Shown: positions 8,924 through 17,524 of the stretch, piece after piece
How positions within the stretch are numbered: position 1 is the first letter of the stretch
Layout: each line of letters begins with the position of its first letter
From: Micropruina sp.
GTDB taxonomy: Bacteria > Actinomycetota > Actinomycetes > Propionibacteriales > Propionibacteriaceae
Reading direction: 5' to 3'
Length of the DNA stretch: 64,000 nucleotides
Assembly (NCBI GenBank): GCA_016711105.1
Contig: JADJTO010000002.1
Location: 310,001-374,000, forward strand
Translations under genes and position numbers: made by a program
Notes under the pieces: generated by a model
The model's database searches: none
The model's input: only the letters and a program-made list of their open reading frames with translations
Told to the model about the DNA's origin: nothing

Positions 8924-9421
8924 ATGGCCACCCAGCGCCCACGCACCGCCCGCGCGCTCGGCATCGTCGCCGCCCTGGTGATGGCCCCCGGATTGGTCGG
9001 CTGCGGAATGGACGTGCAGTCGTTGCAGCCCTACACCCCGGCGGCGGGCGTGAACGCCGACCAGGGTGCGATCAAAGTGCGGAACCTGCTGCTGATCGCC
9101 GACGAAACCGGAAAGGGCGTGGTGTCGGCCTCCATCGTGAGCGCCACCGACGATGCCCTTTCGGGGATCATCGCGACGCCTCAGAAGGCGGACGGCAGCG
9201 CTGGCGCACCACTGACCGTGGCCGCGGCCAACGTTGCCCTGCCGGCCAACAAGTTGGTGGTGCTGACGAACCCCACCCCGATCAAGGTCACTGGTGCGGA
9301 TCTCAAGCCCGGGCTGACCGCGCAACTGACCTTGGCCTTCAGCTCTGGCCAGCAGGTCGTGATCACAGCCCCCGTGATGAGTTCGTCGCTGGCTGAGTTC
9401 AGCTCCGTCCCGCTGGGCTGA
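8924..9421 (+). CDS. LpqE-like lipoprotein
   Basis: 165 residues with a lipoprotein signal peptide and lipobox LVGC (lipidated Cys27), so it is anchored outside the membrane. The mature part is a beta-rich domain (IKVRNLLLIADETGKG and later LTLAFSSGQQVVITAPVM) resembling mycobacterial LpqE and, more distantly, PCuAC copper chaperones. I see no Met/His copper site. In Mycobacterium lpqE lies beside carD and radA-disA; here it is 4 kb from carD with the fructose operon between. GAGGAG precedes the ATG by 5 nt. Function is unknown. Confidence 0.7.
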   Translation: MATQRPRTARALGIVAALVMAPGLVGCGMDVQSLQPYTPAAGVNADQGAIKVRNLLLIADETGKGVVSASIVSATDDALSGIIATPQKADGSAGAPLTVAAANVALPANKLVVLTNPTPIKVTGADLKPGLTAQLTLAFSSGQQVVITAPVMSSSLAEFSSVPLG

Positions 9422-9466
9422 GTGGCCCTGGATCGAGGCTTCCTGCTGTTCCTGGCCTCGCTCCCC

Positions 9467-9557
9467 GGGGGGGGGGGTGGGGGGGGGTGGGGTTTCGGGG
9501 GGGCGGCCGCCCGGCGCGGGGGGGGCGGGGCGCCGGGGCCGGCTGGGGCGGGGGGCC
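9467..9557. other. Extreme poly-G tract between convergent genes
   Basis: About 90 bp almost devoid of A, with G runs of 11 (9467-9477), 9 (9479-9487), 4 (9489-9492), 7 (9497-9503) and 8 (9518-9525). It lies between the stop codons of the lpqE-like gene and regX3, where a GC-rich terminator would be expected. It could form G-quadruplexes, but it also looks like base-calling failure (poly-G from two-colour chemistry or polymerase stalling at a hairpin). No gene is supported here. Confidence 0.8.
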
Positions 9558-9579
9558 GTCAAGCCGAACCGCGGGTGGC

Positions 9580-10257
9580 TCAGGCCTCGAACTTGTAGCC
9601 CAGGCCGCGGACGGTCTGCAGCAACACCGGTTCGGCCGGGTCTGCTTCAAGTTTGGCGCGGAGTCGTTTGACGTGGACGTCCAGCGTCTTGGTGTCGCCC
9701 ACGTAGTCCGCGCCCCAGATCCGGTCGATCAGCTGACCGCGGGTCATCACTCGTCCGGCGTTGCGGAGCAGCATCTCCAGCAACTCGAACTCTTTCAGCG
9801 CCAGCTTCACCGTGGTGCCGCGGACGTGGACTTCGTGCCGCTCCACGTCCATCCGGACGCCGCCGGCCTCGATCACGTCCGGGATCAGTTCGACGTCTTG
9901 GCCGCGGCGCAGGACCGCTCGAATCCGGGCCACGAGTTCGCGGTGACTGAACGGCTTGGTGACGTAGTCGTCTGCCCCCAACTCCAGCCCGACCACCTTG
10001 TCGATCTCGCTGTCCCGTGCGGTCACCATGATGATCGGCACCGAACTGCGGCTCCGGATCTGGCGGCACACGTCCGTGCCGGAGACACCTGGCATCATCA
10101 GGTCGAGCAGCACCAGATCGGCTCCCGCGCGATCGAACTCGGTCAGGCCGACTCGCCCGTCTGGGGCCTCGATCACCTCGAAGCCCTCGCGGCGCAACAT
10201 GTACGCCAGCGCCTCCCGATAGCTCTCCTCGTCCTCGACGATGAGAATCCTGGTCAT
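9580..10257 (-). CDS. regX3: OmpR/PhoB family response regulator RegX3
   Basis: 225 residues: a receiver domain (1-115) with acidic pocket Glu8-Asp9-Glu10, phospho-acceptor Asp52 (LLDLMMPGVSG) and the TKPF lysine, then a C-terminal winged helix with LALKEFELLEMLLRN and the closing VRGLGYKFE. The sequence is closest to RegX3, the phosphate-starvation regulator whose kinase is SenX3. Divergence from phoU supports this. Unusually, the senX3-like kinase gene is 26 kb away, at 36461-37588. A PHO-box-like array lies in the phoU/regX3 intergenic region, suggesting autoregulation (inference). Confidence 0.9.
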   Translation of the reverse strand: MTRILIVEDEESYREALAYMLRREGFEVIEAPDGRVGLTEFDRAGADLVLLDLMMPGVSGTDVCRQIRSRSSVPIIMVTARDSEIDKVVGLELGADDYVTKPFSHRELVARIRAVLRRGQDVELIPDVIEAGGVRMDVERHEVHVRGTTVKLALKEFELLEMLLRNAGRVMTRGQLIDRIWGADYVGDTKTLDVHVKRLRAKLEADPAEPVLLQTVRGLGYKFEA

Positions 10258-10361
10258 GCCGCGCTCCGGAGGTCGCTGGGTGGGTTCACAACGTGATCAT
10301 AAGCGGGTCTTCGTGAGACGGATTGCGCCCGTTCTTTCGCGTAGCGTGGCCAGTGGCAGGT

Positions 10362-10394
10362 ATTCACCGGGTGTTCACCGTTCGTTTGCCTCCG
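10362..10394 (+). promoter_or_regulatory. PHO-box-like 11-bp direct repeats (regX3/phoU)
   Basis: Three adjacent 11-bp units: ATTCACCGGGT (10362-10372), GTTCACCGTTC (10373-10383) and GTTTGCCTCCG (10384-10394). The second is canonical for the GTTCACC core of the Streptomyces PhoP and mycobacterial RegX3 sites; the first differs by one base and the third is degenerate. The array lies about midway in the 235-bp gap between regX3 and phoU, so RegX3 could control either or both. Confidence 0.7.
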
Positions 10395-10492
10395 GGCCTC
10401 CACGTGCCGATTCTGCGACCATAGGCTCGGCAGCGGGCTGATCCCGTACACCAGGCTCGGCCCATGACCCGTGCCCCAACGAAAGACAACTG

Positions 10493-11158
10493 ATGCGTGA
10501 GAGTTACCACGAGAACCTGAACAGTGTGGTCGACGACCTGGTCACGATGACCGAGGCCGTGCAGACCGCCGTCCGAATGAGCACGAAGGCCCTGCTTGAA
10601 GCTGACCTCGCTACCGCTGAGGCAGTGATCTCGGCTGATGCCGCGCTGGACGTGCAGCACGACGACCTGGAGGCCCGCTGCTTCTCCCTGCTCGCCCGGC
10701 AGTCCCCGGTCGCCGGTGAGCTGCGGACGATCGTGGCCGCGATGCGAATGGTGGCCGATCTGGCGCGGATGGGCGATCTGGCGGCGCACGTCGCCAAGAT
10801 TTCGCGCCTGCGCTACCCCGAGAAAGCCGTCCCCGAGGGCTTGGTCCCGAACTTCACCTTGATGGCCCGCGTCGCCGAAGAGATGGTCCAGACCGCCGGA
10901 CGCGCCTTGCGGGAACGCAACGCTCACGATGCCGCCAAGCTGGCCGACAGCGATGAGGAGATGGACGAACTGCGCAAGGGTCAGTTCCGCGTGCTGATGA
11001 GCAAGGACTGGCCGTACTCGGTCGAATCCGCCGTCGATGTCGCCCTCCTGGGCCGCTACTACGAGCGGATCGCCGATCACGCCGTGATCATGGCCGGACG
11101 CGTGATCTACGTGGTCACCGGCACCCATCCCGAGGGTGATAACTGGACCACCGCCTGA
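10493..11158 (+). CDS. phoU: Phosphate signalling protein PhoU
   Basis: 221 residues, all helical, made of two PhoU three-helix repeats (1-105 and 110-215) with the metal-binding-type motifs RMVADLARMGDLAAHVAK and YYERIADHAVIMAGR. PhoU links Pst transporter activity to the SenX3-type kinase and damps Pho-regulon expression when phosphate is plentiful; it acts on the cytoplasmic face. Start chosen at the ATG giving MRESYHENLN, typical of the family. The pst genes are 27 kb away, so unlike in E. coli it is not in the pst operon. Confidence 0.95.
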   Translation: MRESYHENLNSVVDDLVTMTEAVQTAVRMSTKALLEADLATAEAVISADAALDVQHDDLEARCFSLLARQSPVAGELRTIVAAMRMVADLARMGDLAAHVAKISRLRYPEKAVPEGLVPNFTLMARVAEEMVQTAGRALRERNAHDAAKLADSDEEMDELRKGQFRVLMSKDWPYSVESAVDVALLGRYYERIADHAVIMAGRVIYVVTGTHPEGDNWTTA

Positions 11159-11174
11159 TCTGACAACCAGTCGC

Positions 11175-11243
11175 CTACAAGCCGTCACCGGCTGGGACGC
11201 CCCTCGTACGTCTGTTCGAAAAACTGTCGGTGGCGGCTTGTAG
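11175..11243. repeat. 15-bp inverted repeat upstream of and reaching into the HNH gene leader
   Basis: Arms at 11175-11189 (CTACAAGCCGTCACC) and 11229-11243 match as inverted repeats at 14 of 15 positions, with 39 bp between. The second arm ends 10 bp before the chosen HNH start codon. It could be a hairpin in the leader, an operator, or the edge of a once-mobile segment; the sequence alone does not decide. Confidence 0.6.
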
Positions 11244-11253
11244 CGTTGTTGGT

Positions 11254-12669
11254 ATGGAGGAGCTGCAGAACCAGGACGCGTCCACGGCGCGGGTGATGCT
11301 GCTCGGGCTGGTCGATGCGGTGTTCGACGAACACGCCGCCCAGGTTCGCCAGGTGGAGTTCATCCGCGATCTGTGTGTCGTGTTCTCGGCGCTGGACCGG
11401 ACTCCTCCGGTGTTGCCCGGGCAGGAACGGCTGATCCCCTGCGGGGCGGACGGCACACCACTCGTCGCCGAACATCTAGCGACCGAGATCGGGCCGTTGC
11501 TGCGGATGTCGATCGAACGAGCGGGCATGCTGATCGCCGATTCGATGAACCTGATCGTGCGGCATCCGCTGCTGTGGGCGGCCACCCGAGCGAACCGGGT
11601 GACCGTGTGGCAAGCCAAACAGATCGCCCGCACCACCGCCGAAGCCGGGCTCAGCCAGCAAGCCGCCGCCTGGGTTGATGAACAGATCGAACCCGCCCTC
11701 GGGCACCTCGCCGGGGGACGACTCCGACGCCGCCTCGCCGGGCTGATCGCCCGCGCCGACGTCGAGCTCGCCACCAAGAAAGCAGCCCAAGCGCGGCAGG
11801 CACGGTTCGTCCGGATCACCCACAACGGCGACGGCACCGCGTTTATCGTCGCCCGCACCGACGCCGTCGACGCCCTCCGGCTGAACACCATGCTCACCCA
11901 GATCGCGGGGCAACTCCGCTACGCCGGCGACACCAACGACCACGACGTGCTCCGCGCGACCGCGCTCGGGGTGCTCGCCGACCCCGGCCAGGCGATTGCG
12001 CTCCTGGCCGGACCCGACGACACCGACACCGGCGAGGGACAGCCCCACAAGAGGCGGAAGAAGAAGTCCCGACCGAAAGCGGAGCTGGTCGTGCACTTCA
12101 CGCCCGGTGAACACGTCGGACGCTGCGACCAACTCGGACCGGTCCTCGCCGAACAAATCCGCGGCTGGCTCGGCCACCACCACGTCACCGTCCGACCTGT
12201 GATCGACCTGAGCGACAACCCGGCCGTCGACGCCTACGAAATCCCCACCCCGATCGCCCGCATCACCCGCTGGCGGAATCCGTTCGACATCTTCCCCTAC
12301 GCCAGCCGAGCCTCAACCGGCCTGGATTTGGACCACACCATCCCCTACGACCACAGCGAGGAGCGTCCCGCTGGACAGACCAACCCGAACAACCTGGGAC
12401 CGACCAGCCGACGACCGCATCGAGCCAAGACGCATTCCGGGTGGGAAGTCTCCCAACCCTTCCCCGGCATCTTCTACTGGACCTCACGCCTCGGCTTCCG
12501 CTACCAAGTCGACGCCACCGGCAGCCAACAACTCCCCGACGACCAGAAACCCGGCCAGCCCGTCCCCACCACCGAGGACGGGCGAGGCCCCAGGCCAGCA
12601 CACACCACCCGGACCGACCTCACCTGGCCGAAAACTGCCCCAAATCGCTTGGTGCTGACGCTTCCCTGA
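11254..12669 (+). CDS. HNH endonuclease with DUF222 domain (13E12 family)
   Basis: 471 residues from the ATG MEELQNQDAST; an upstream in-frame GTG (11230) lies inside an inverted repeat and is less likely. The DUF222 region spans about 1-330 with a helical core. The C-terminal HNH nuclease has DLDHTIPY, a TNPNNLGPTSRRPHRAK segment and the final histidine in KTHSGW. These proteins are abundant and often multicopy in Actinobacteria (REP13E12-related); their biological role is unclear. Base composition resembles its neighbours, so recent transfer is not obvious. It separates phoU from gpmA, genes that in Mycobacterium flank senX3-regX3. Confidence 0.9.
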   Translation: MEELQNQDASTARVMLLGLVDAVFDEHAAQVRQVEFIRDLCVVFSALDRTPPVLPGQERLIPCGADGTPLVAEHLATEIGPLLRMSIERAGMLIADSMNLIVRHPLLWAATRANRVTVWQAKQIARTTAEAGLSQQAAAWVDEQIEPALGHLAGGRLRRRLAGLIARADVELATKKAAQARQARFVRITHNGDGTAFIVARTDAVDALRLNTMLTQIAGQLRYAGDTNDHDVLRATALGVLADPGQAIALLAGPDDTDTGEGQPHKRRKKKSRPKAELVVHFTPGEHVGRCDQLGPVLAEQIRGWLGHHHVTVRPVIDLSDNPAVDAYEIPTPIARITRWRNPFDIFPYASRASTGLDLDHTIPYDHSEERPAGQTNPNNLGPTSRRPHRAKTHSGWEVSQPFPGIFYWTSRLGFRYQVDATGSQQLPDDQKPGQPVPTTEDGRGPRPAHTTRTDLTWPKTAPNRLVLTLP

Positions 12670-12718
12670 TCAGCCAGAACAGGACGCGGTGTCGGAACCC
12701 AGGCACGCCGGAAGAGGC

Positions 12719-12756
12719 CGCAGGGGCGGCAGCCGTTCTTGGCCCCCGCCCCTGCG
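12719..12756. terminator. Bidirectional hairpin between HNH gene and gpmA
   Basis: A perfect 11-bp GC-rich inverted repeat (12719-12729 with 12746-12756) and a 16-nt loop, lying in the 108-bp gap between two convergent genes. It probably ends transcripts from both sides. Confidence 0.7.
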
Positions 12757-12777
12757 AGCGCTCTTGGGGAGGTGTTA

Positions 12778-13527
12778 CTACTTCTTGCCCTGGTTCTTGA
12801 CCGCCTCGATCGCGGCCGCGGCGGCGTCGGGATCGAGGTACTTGCCACCGGGGGTCAACGGACGCAGATCGTCGTCCAGTTCATAGAGCAGCGGGATGCC
12901 CGTAGGAATGTTCAGCCCCGCGATGTCGGCGTCGCTGATCCCGTCCAGGTGCTTCACCAGTGCCCGCAGCGAGTTGCCGTGCGCGGTGACCAGGGTGGTC
13001 TTGCCGTCGCGCAGGTCCGGCACGATCGCGTCGTACCAGTAGGGGAGCATCCGGACGACGACGTCCTGGAGGCACTCGGTCAGCGGGCGGGCCTCGGTGG
13101 GCAGGAACGCATAGCGATCGTCGTTGACCTGGGTGTACTCGTTGTCGGCGTCGATCACCGGCGGCGGGGTGTCGTAGGAGCGACGCCACAGCATGAAGTT
13201 CTCTTCGCCGTAGGTGGCCAGGGTCTCGGACTTGTTCTTGCCCTGCAGGTTTCCGTAGTGCCGCTCATTGAGCCGCCAATGGCGCCGCACCGGAATCCAG
13301 TGCCGGTCACACCCGTCCAGGGCGAGGTTGGCGGTGTGGATCGCCCGACGCAGCACAGAGGTGTGCAGGACGTCGGGGAGCAATCCCTCTTTCTTGAGGA
13401 GTTCGGCGCCGCGCTTAGCTTCGCCAATACCCTTCTCGTTGATATCGACGTCCACCCAACCGGTGAACAGATTCAACGCGTTCCACTCGCTCTCGCCGTG
13501 GCGAAGCAGGATCAAATTGGCACTCAT
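12778..13527 (-). CDS. gpmA: 2,3-bisphosphoglycerate-dependent phosphoglycerate mutase
   Basis: 249 residues, starting at the ATG at 13525-13527 (MSANLILLRHGESEWN); the open frame extends to 13578 but the extra 17 residues are not conserved. It interconverts 3- and 2-phosphoglycerate in glycolysis. The phosphohistidine His10 lies in LLRHGESEWN, the second catalytic region in HGNSLRALVKHLDGI, and NERHYGNLQGKNK is the family block. In Mycobacterium gpm1 adjoins senX3-regX3; here it is 2.5 kb from regX3. Confidence 0.96.
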   Translation of the reverse strand: MSANLILLRHGESEWNALNLFTGWVDVDINEKGIGEAKRGAELLKKEGLLPDVLHTSVLRRAIHTANLALDGCDRHWIPVRRHWRLNERHYGNLQGKNKSETLATYGEENFMLWRRSYDTPPPVIDADNEYTQVNDDRYAFLPTEARPLTECLQDVVVRMLPYWYDAIVPDLRDGKTTLVTAHGNSLRALVKHLDGISDADIAGLNIPTGIPLLYELDDDLRPLTPGGKYLDPDAAAAAIEAVKNQGKK

Positions 13528-13601
13528 GGAGCCGAGCCTAGCGGTGCAAGACCCCCCTGGCACCAGCCCCAAACGCATCCATGGAACGGCAGAATCGGCC
13601 C

Positions 13602-14342
13602 ATGACTAGCCGAGTAGCCGTCGTCACCGGAGCCAGCAGTGGGATCGGGGCGGCGAGCGCCCGGGTGCTGGCCGCAGCGGGCTTCCAGGTCATCTGCGCC
13701 GCCCGGCGCCGGGACCGGCTGGACGCCCTCGCCGCGGAGATCGGCGGGGTCGCGGTGACCTGCGACGTCACCAACGACGACGACGTGACGGCCCTGGCTG
13801 AGGTTGCCGGGCCGGACGTCTCCGTCCTGGTGAACAACGCCGGCGGGGCCTTCGGCCTCGAACCGGTGGCCTCAGCCGATGTGGACGCGTGGCAGCGGAT
13901 GTACGCCGTGAACGTCCTCGGCGCCGCCCGCGTGACCAAGGCCCTGCTACCGGCTCTGACCGCCGCCAACGGGGTGCTGATCTTCGTCACCTCGACCGCC
14001 GCGGATGCCGCCTACGAGGGTGGCGCCGGTTACTGCGGGGTCAAGGCCGCCGAGCGCTCGCTGGTCGGCGCGTTGCGCCTGGAGCAGTTCGATCAGCCCA
14101 TCCGCATCTGCGAGATCTCCCCCGGCATGGTGCGAAGCGACGAGTTCGCCCTGACCCGCTTCGGCGGCGATCAGGCCAAAGCCGACGCCGTTTACGCCGG
14201 TGTCGCCGAACCGCTCACCGCGGACGACGTGGCCGAGGCTATCGGCTGGATCGCCACCCGCCCCGCCCACGTGAACATCGACCGGCTGACCATCCGTCCG
14301 CGCGCCCAGGCGGCCAACCACAAGGTTCACCGGACGTCCTGA
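13602..14342 (+). CDS. Short-chain dehydrogenase/reductase
   Basis: 246 residues from MTSRVAVVTGASSGIG (an in-frame ATG at 13581 adds seven unconserved residues). Classical SDR: cofactor motif TGASSGIG, NNAGG, the catalytic serine region VTSTAAD and the YCGVK Tyr-Lys pair. CAARRRDRLDAL after strand 2, with arginines, suggests NADP preference. The closest group is YdfG-like 3-hydroxy acid or serine dehydrogenases, but the substrate cannot be read from sequence. It is convergent with the SRPBCC gene, 15 bp apart. Confidence 0.85.
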   Translation: MTSRVAVVTGASSGIGAASARVLAAAGFQVICAARRRDRLDALAAEIGGVAVTCDVTNDDDVTALAEVAGPDVSVLVNNAGGAFGLEPVASADVDAWQRMYAVNVLGAARVTKALLPALTAANGVLIFVTSTAADAAYEGGAGYCGVKAAERSLVGALRLEQFDQPIRICEISPGMVRSDEFALTRFGGDQAKADAVYAGVAEPLTADDVAEAIGWIATRPAHVNIDRLTIRPRAQAANHKVHRTS

Positions 14343-14357
14343 CCCCGCGCGTGAGGC

Positions 14358-14814
14358 TCAGGCCCTCGGCGACCGCCTTCAACTTGTTCAGACCCCGCTC
14401 GAAGTCACGACCCAACGCCTGCTCCATCTTGAGCAGGCGGTAGAACAGCCGTCCGAAGAAGCCCTGCTGACCGGTCATGGTCCAGGTGACCTGGGTTTCG
14501 TCCCCTTGGGGACGGAGGTCGAGCCGGACGTGGTTGGTCGCCTTGAACGGCTTGACGAAGGCCAGATCCAGCTCGATCAGCTCGGGAGCTGAGGCCACAA
14601 TCGTCATGGAACCCTGCCCGGCCTTTGAGTTTCCCGACCAGTCATGCCGAGCCCCCACACCCGTCTGGGCCCCGGTGTAGGTGTGCGTCATGCCCGGGTC
14701 GAGTTCCTCCCACGGCGACCACGACACCCACTGCCGGAAATCGTTGATCAGGGCATGGACGCGCTGCGGTGCCGCTGCGATCTGGACGCTACGTGCGATC
14801 GAGAACTCACTCAT
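14358..14814 (-). CDS. SRPBCC family protein (frameshift near its end as read)
   Basis: About 151 residues from MSEFSIARSVQIAAAPQRV. The START/Bet v1-like fold is shown by FRQWVSWSPWEELDPGMTH, a typical SRPBCC (polyketide cyclase 2) block binding small hydrophobic ligands; the ligand is unknown. As read the frame overruns into the SDR gene. Removing one base in the GGGCC run at about 14362-14366 gives a normal ending, KAVAEA then stop at 14358-14360. I infer a single-base insertion error. In the raw frame it also appears fused to the DUF1801 gene upstream. Confidence 0.75.
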
Positions 14815-14845
14815 GGGCACCACCGTAAGGCAGCCCGTCGGAGAA

Positions 14846-15264
14846 TCAGGATTCGGCTGCCTGGTGATTCGCCGTCCAGGCACGCTCACAAGCTCGGTCA
14901 GGACGGTCGAATCCACGGCCGACAACCGCTTCAGATACAGGCATCCCTTGCCCACCGTGTGCGGGCCGAGCGCCTCCAGCAGGTCGCCGTTGCTCCCGTA
15001 ATAGATGAGCCCGTAGAGGGTCAAGGCGGCCTTGCGGGCCGCCAGACCCACCGCGAACCACTCGTGCTGAACGCCGTCGACGGTCTTGTAGGGCATGCGA
15101 CCGAACCCGATCACCGAATCGCCCCAGACCGACGGTTCCGCCCCGGTCACCCGGGCCATCAACGCCGTCACGTCGCGGGCGTCCTCTCGACGCCGCGGAT
15201 CAGCGACCTCGGCTAGGACGTCCTCGACGCTGCGGGAACTCGGGATCGTGACACGCTCGGCCAT
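14846..15264 (-). CDS. DUF1801 domain protein (frameshift near its end as read)
   Basis: About 139 residues, MAERVTIPSSRSVEDVLAEV onward, with the DUF1801 core (VIGFGRMPYK, YYGSNGDLLEALGPHTVGKG, CLYLKRLSAVD). The function is unknown; relatives include iron-chaperone-like YdhG proteins. As read the frame continues into the SRPBCC gene to give a 341-residue fusion. Adding one base at about 14886-14889 restores ELVERAWTANHQAAES and a stop at 14846-14848, 31 bp before the SRPBCC start. The fusion is therefore probably not real. Confidence 0.75.
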
Positions 15265-15304
15265 GGGCCGAGTATCGCAGTTACCCCCAGCGGCCCAACA
15301 GGGC

Positions 15305-15664
15305 TCAGTCGAGTTCGATCAGGGCTTCGCCACCCTGCACGGCGTCGCGCTCGGCGACAAGAATCCGCGCCACCTTGCCCGCTCCGGGTGCCGTGATCTC
15401 GGTCTCCATCTTCATCGCCTCAAGCACCAAGAGGACCTGACCTTCGGCGATCTCCTCGCCTTCGGAGACCAGGATCCGGGCGACCGAACCCGACAGCGGT
15501 GCCACCACGGCGTTGGACGAGGCAGCCTTGACCGAGGCGGTGACCGGAGTGGAGTGCGCCGCCCCGCCACCGATCACGATCGCCCCTGGACCGGGACGCT
15601 CCGGCTCCTCGACGTCGACCTCGATGTCGTAGGCGATGCCATTGACTGTGACCTTGAGTTTCAT
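15305..15664 (-). CDS. Methylmalonyl-CoA carboxyltransferase 1.3S biotin carrier subunit
   Basis: 119 residues, near the 123 of the Propionibacterium 1.3S subunit and sharing its N-terminus (MKLKVTVNG.AYD). The biotinyl domain occupies the last 70 residues; Lys85 in LEAMKMETEI is the biotinylation site. The protein swings the carboxyl group between the 12S (methylmalonyl-CoA) and 5S (pyruvate) sites of transcarboxylase. It is the last gene of the 5S-12S-small protein-1.3S set. Confidence 0.95.
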   Translation of the reverse strand: MKLKVTVNGIAYDIEVDVEEPERPGPGAIVIGGGAAHSTPVTASVKAASSNAVVAPLSGSVARILVSEGEEIAEGQVLLVLEAMKMETEITAPGAGKVARILVAERDAVQGGEALIELD

Positions 15665-15675
15665 CTCGCTCTTCC

Positions 15676-15945
15676 TCAGCTCTGCCGCAGGTGGAGCGGC
15701 TGGTGAACGTGTTGCAGCCTGCGGGTGCCTGACCGCCAGGACCCCGACTGTGCGAACTGCGCTTGCCGCTTTTTGGCCCGGTGCCCCAGGAAGGCGGCAA
15801 CGGCGGCGGCGATCGCCACCAGGGTTTCCTCCGGAACGTCTTTGCTCAGCAGCCGGAGCTCTTTGACCTCCACCTCGAGGTGGTCGATCCGGTCAGTCAG
15901 GGACTTGACCAGCTCCAACAGCGCCGCGTCGTGATTTTCGCTCAT
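15676..15945 (-). CDS. Small helical protein of the transcarboxylase operon
   Basis: 89 residues. The N-terminal half is a charged amphipathic or coiled-coil helix (LLELVKSLTDRIDHLEVEVKE), followed by VPEETLVAIAAAVAAFLG, a hydrophobic segment also found in small accessory subunits of biotin-dependent carboxylases and decarboxylases, and a basic tail (HRAKKRQ). It lies between the 12S and 1.3S genes, 11 bp before the latter. A structural or assembly role in transcarboxylase is an inference from position. Confidence 0.8.
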   Translation of the reverse strand: MSENHDAALLELVKSLTDRIDHLEVEVKELRLLSKDVPEETLVAIAAAVAAFLGHRAKKRQAQFAQSGSWRSGTRRLQHVHQPLHLRQS

Positions 15946-15956
15946 GTCGCTTCCGA

Positions 15957-17524
15957 TCAGACCGGGCCGAGGCCGTGCTTCTTGGCCGGACGCAGCTGCC
16001 GCTTGGCGACCAGCATTTCGAGCGCCATGGCCACCTTTCGACGCGTGTCACCCGGGTCGATGATGTCATCGACCAGCCCGCGCGAAGCGGCCACGAACGG
16101 CGTGGAGAAGGTCTCGCGGTACTCCTCGACCAGCTCGGCCCGACGTGCTGCGGGATCCTCCGCTTCAGCGATCTCGCGGCGGAACACCACCGACGCGGCC
16201 CCTTCAGCACCATCACGGCGATCTCGGCCGTGGGCCAGGCGAAGACCTGGTCAGCACCCATGTCTTTGGCGGCCATCGCGATGTAAGCGCCGCCGTAGGC
16301 CTTGCGCAGCACGACGGTGATCTTCGGCACGGTGGCCGCGGCGTAGGCGTACAGCATCTTGGCGCCATGGCGGATGATCCCGCCATGCTCCTGGGCGACG
16401 CCGGGCAGGAAGCCGGGCACGTCGACCAGGGTGACGATCGGAATGTTGAACGCGTTGCAGAAGCGGACGAACCGGGACGCCTTGTCAGAGGCATTGATGT
16501 CGAGGACGCCGGCCATCACCATCGGCTGGTTGGCCACGATGCCGATGCTCTTGCCGTTGATCCGGGCGAAGCCGACCACCATGTTCATGGCGTAGCCGGC
16601 CTGGACTTCGAGGAAGTCGGCGTGGTCGACCATGCGTCCGATCACGGCCCGCACGTCGTAGCCCTTGGTGCCCTCCACCGGAACGATGTCGTGCATCGCC
16701 AGGTCGTACTCGACGTACGGATCGGGATCCATGACGGGCGGATCCTCGGTGTTGTTCTGCGGCAAGAAGCTGAGCAGCTTCTGCGCGATCAGAATCGCCT
16801 GCTCGTCATTGTCGGCAACGAAGTGGTTCACCCCGGAGACGGCCATGTGGGTGTCGGCGCCACCGAGACCGTCCTGGGTCACCTTCTCGCCGGTGACCTG
16901 TTCGATCACGCTCGGTCCGGTGATGAACATGTGCGCCTTGCGGGTCTGAATGACGAAGTCCGTCAGGGCCGGCGAATAGGCCGCGCCGCCGGCGCAGGGG
17001 CCGGCGATGATCGAAATCTGCGGCACCGCCCCCGACAGCAGGACGTTGGCGTAGAACACCTGGGCGTAGCCGGAGAGCGAGTCGATGCCCTCTTGCACCC
17101 GGGCGCCGCCCGAATCATTGATGAAGACGAACGGGGTGCCGCAGGTGAGGGCGGACTCCATCATCTCCACCACCTTCTTGCTGTGGATCTCGCCGGCCGA
17201 CCCACCAGCGACGGTGAAGTCCTGGCTGGCGATGTGCACCGGGCGACCCAACACGGCACCGGTTCCGGTGACCACGCCGTCGGCCGGCATGATCGCCTTG
17301 TCCATCCCGAAGGTGACCGTCCGGTTCTTGCGGAACAGCCCGATCTCCTGGAAGGTGCCTTCGTCGATCAGGGCCTCGATCCGCTCCCGAGCGGTCATCT
17401 TGCCCTGGGCGCGTTGCTTGGCCAGCTTGGCTTCGCCGCCACCGGCTCGGGTCTCCAGCCGCTTGGCCAGCAGCTCCTCGACCCGCTTCTCCATGCTCTT
17501 CGACTTCTTCGACACGCTGGTCAC
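15957..17524 (-). CDS. mmdA: Methylmalonyl-CoA carboxyltransferase 12S subunit (one frameshift as read)
   Basis: About 522 residues, matching the 12S subunit, which transfers carboxyl from methylmalonyl-CoA to biotin. Carboxyltransferase motifs: ASQDFTVAGGSAGEIHSKK, IIAGPCAGGAAYSPALTD and VDVPGFLPGVAQEHGGIIRHG. The frame breaks at 16210-16211: one more C in this plus-strand CC pair restores IAVMGAEGAASVVFRREI exactly as in the family, so I infer a base-loss error. The GTG start at 17524 overlaps the 5S stop by 4 bp, indicating coupled translation. Stop at 15957-15959. Confidence 0.93.

Noticed and set aside
11254..12669. Mobile intron or insertion element carried by the HNH gene
   Set aside because: No transposase, no target duplication and no flanking long repeats beyond the upstream inverted repeat; both neighbours are intact.
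14239..15264. A single 341-residue DUF1801-SRPBCC fusion protein
   Set aside because: Both natural C-termini are recovered by one-base changes, and the raw C-terminus overlaps the SDR gene with low-complexity sequence.
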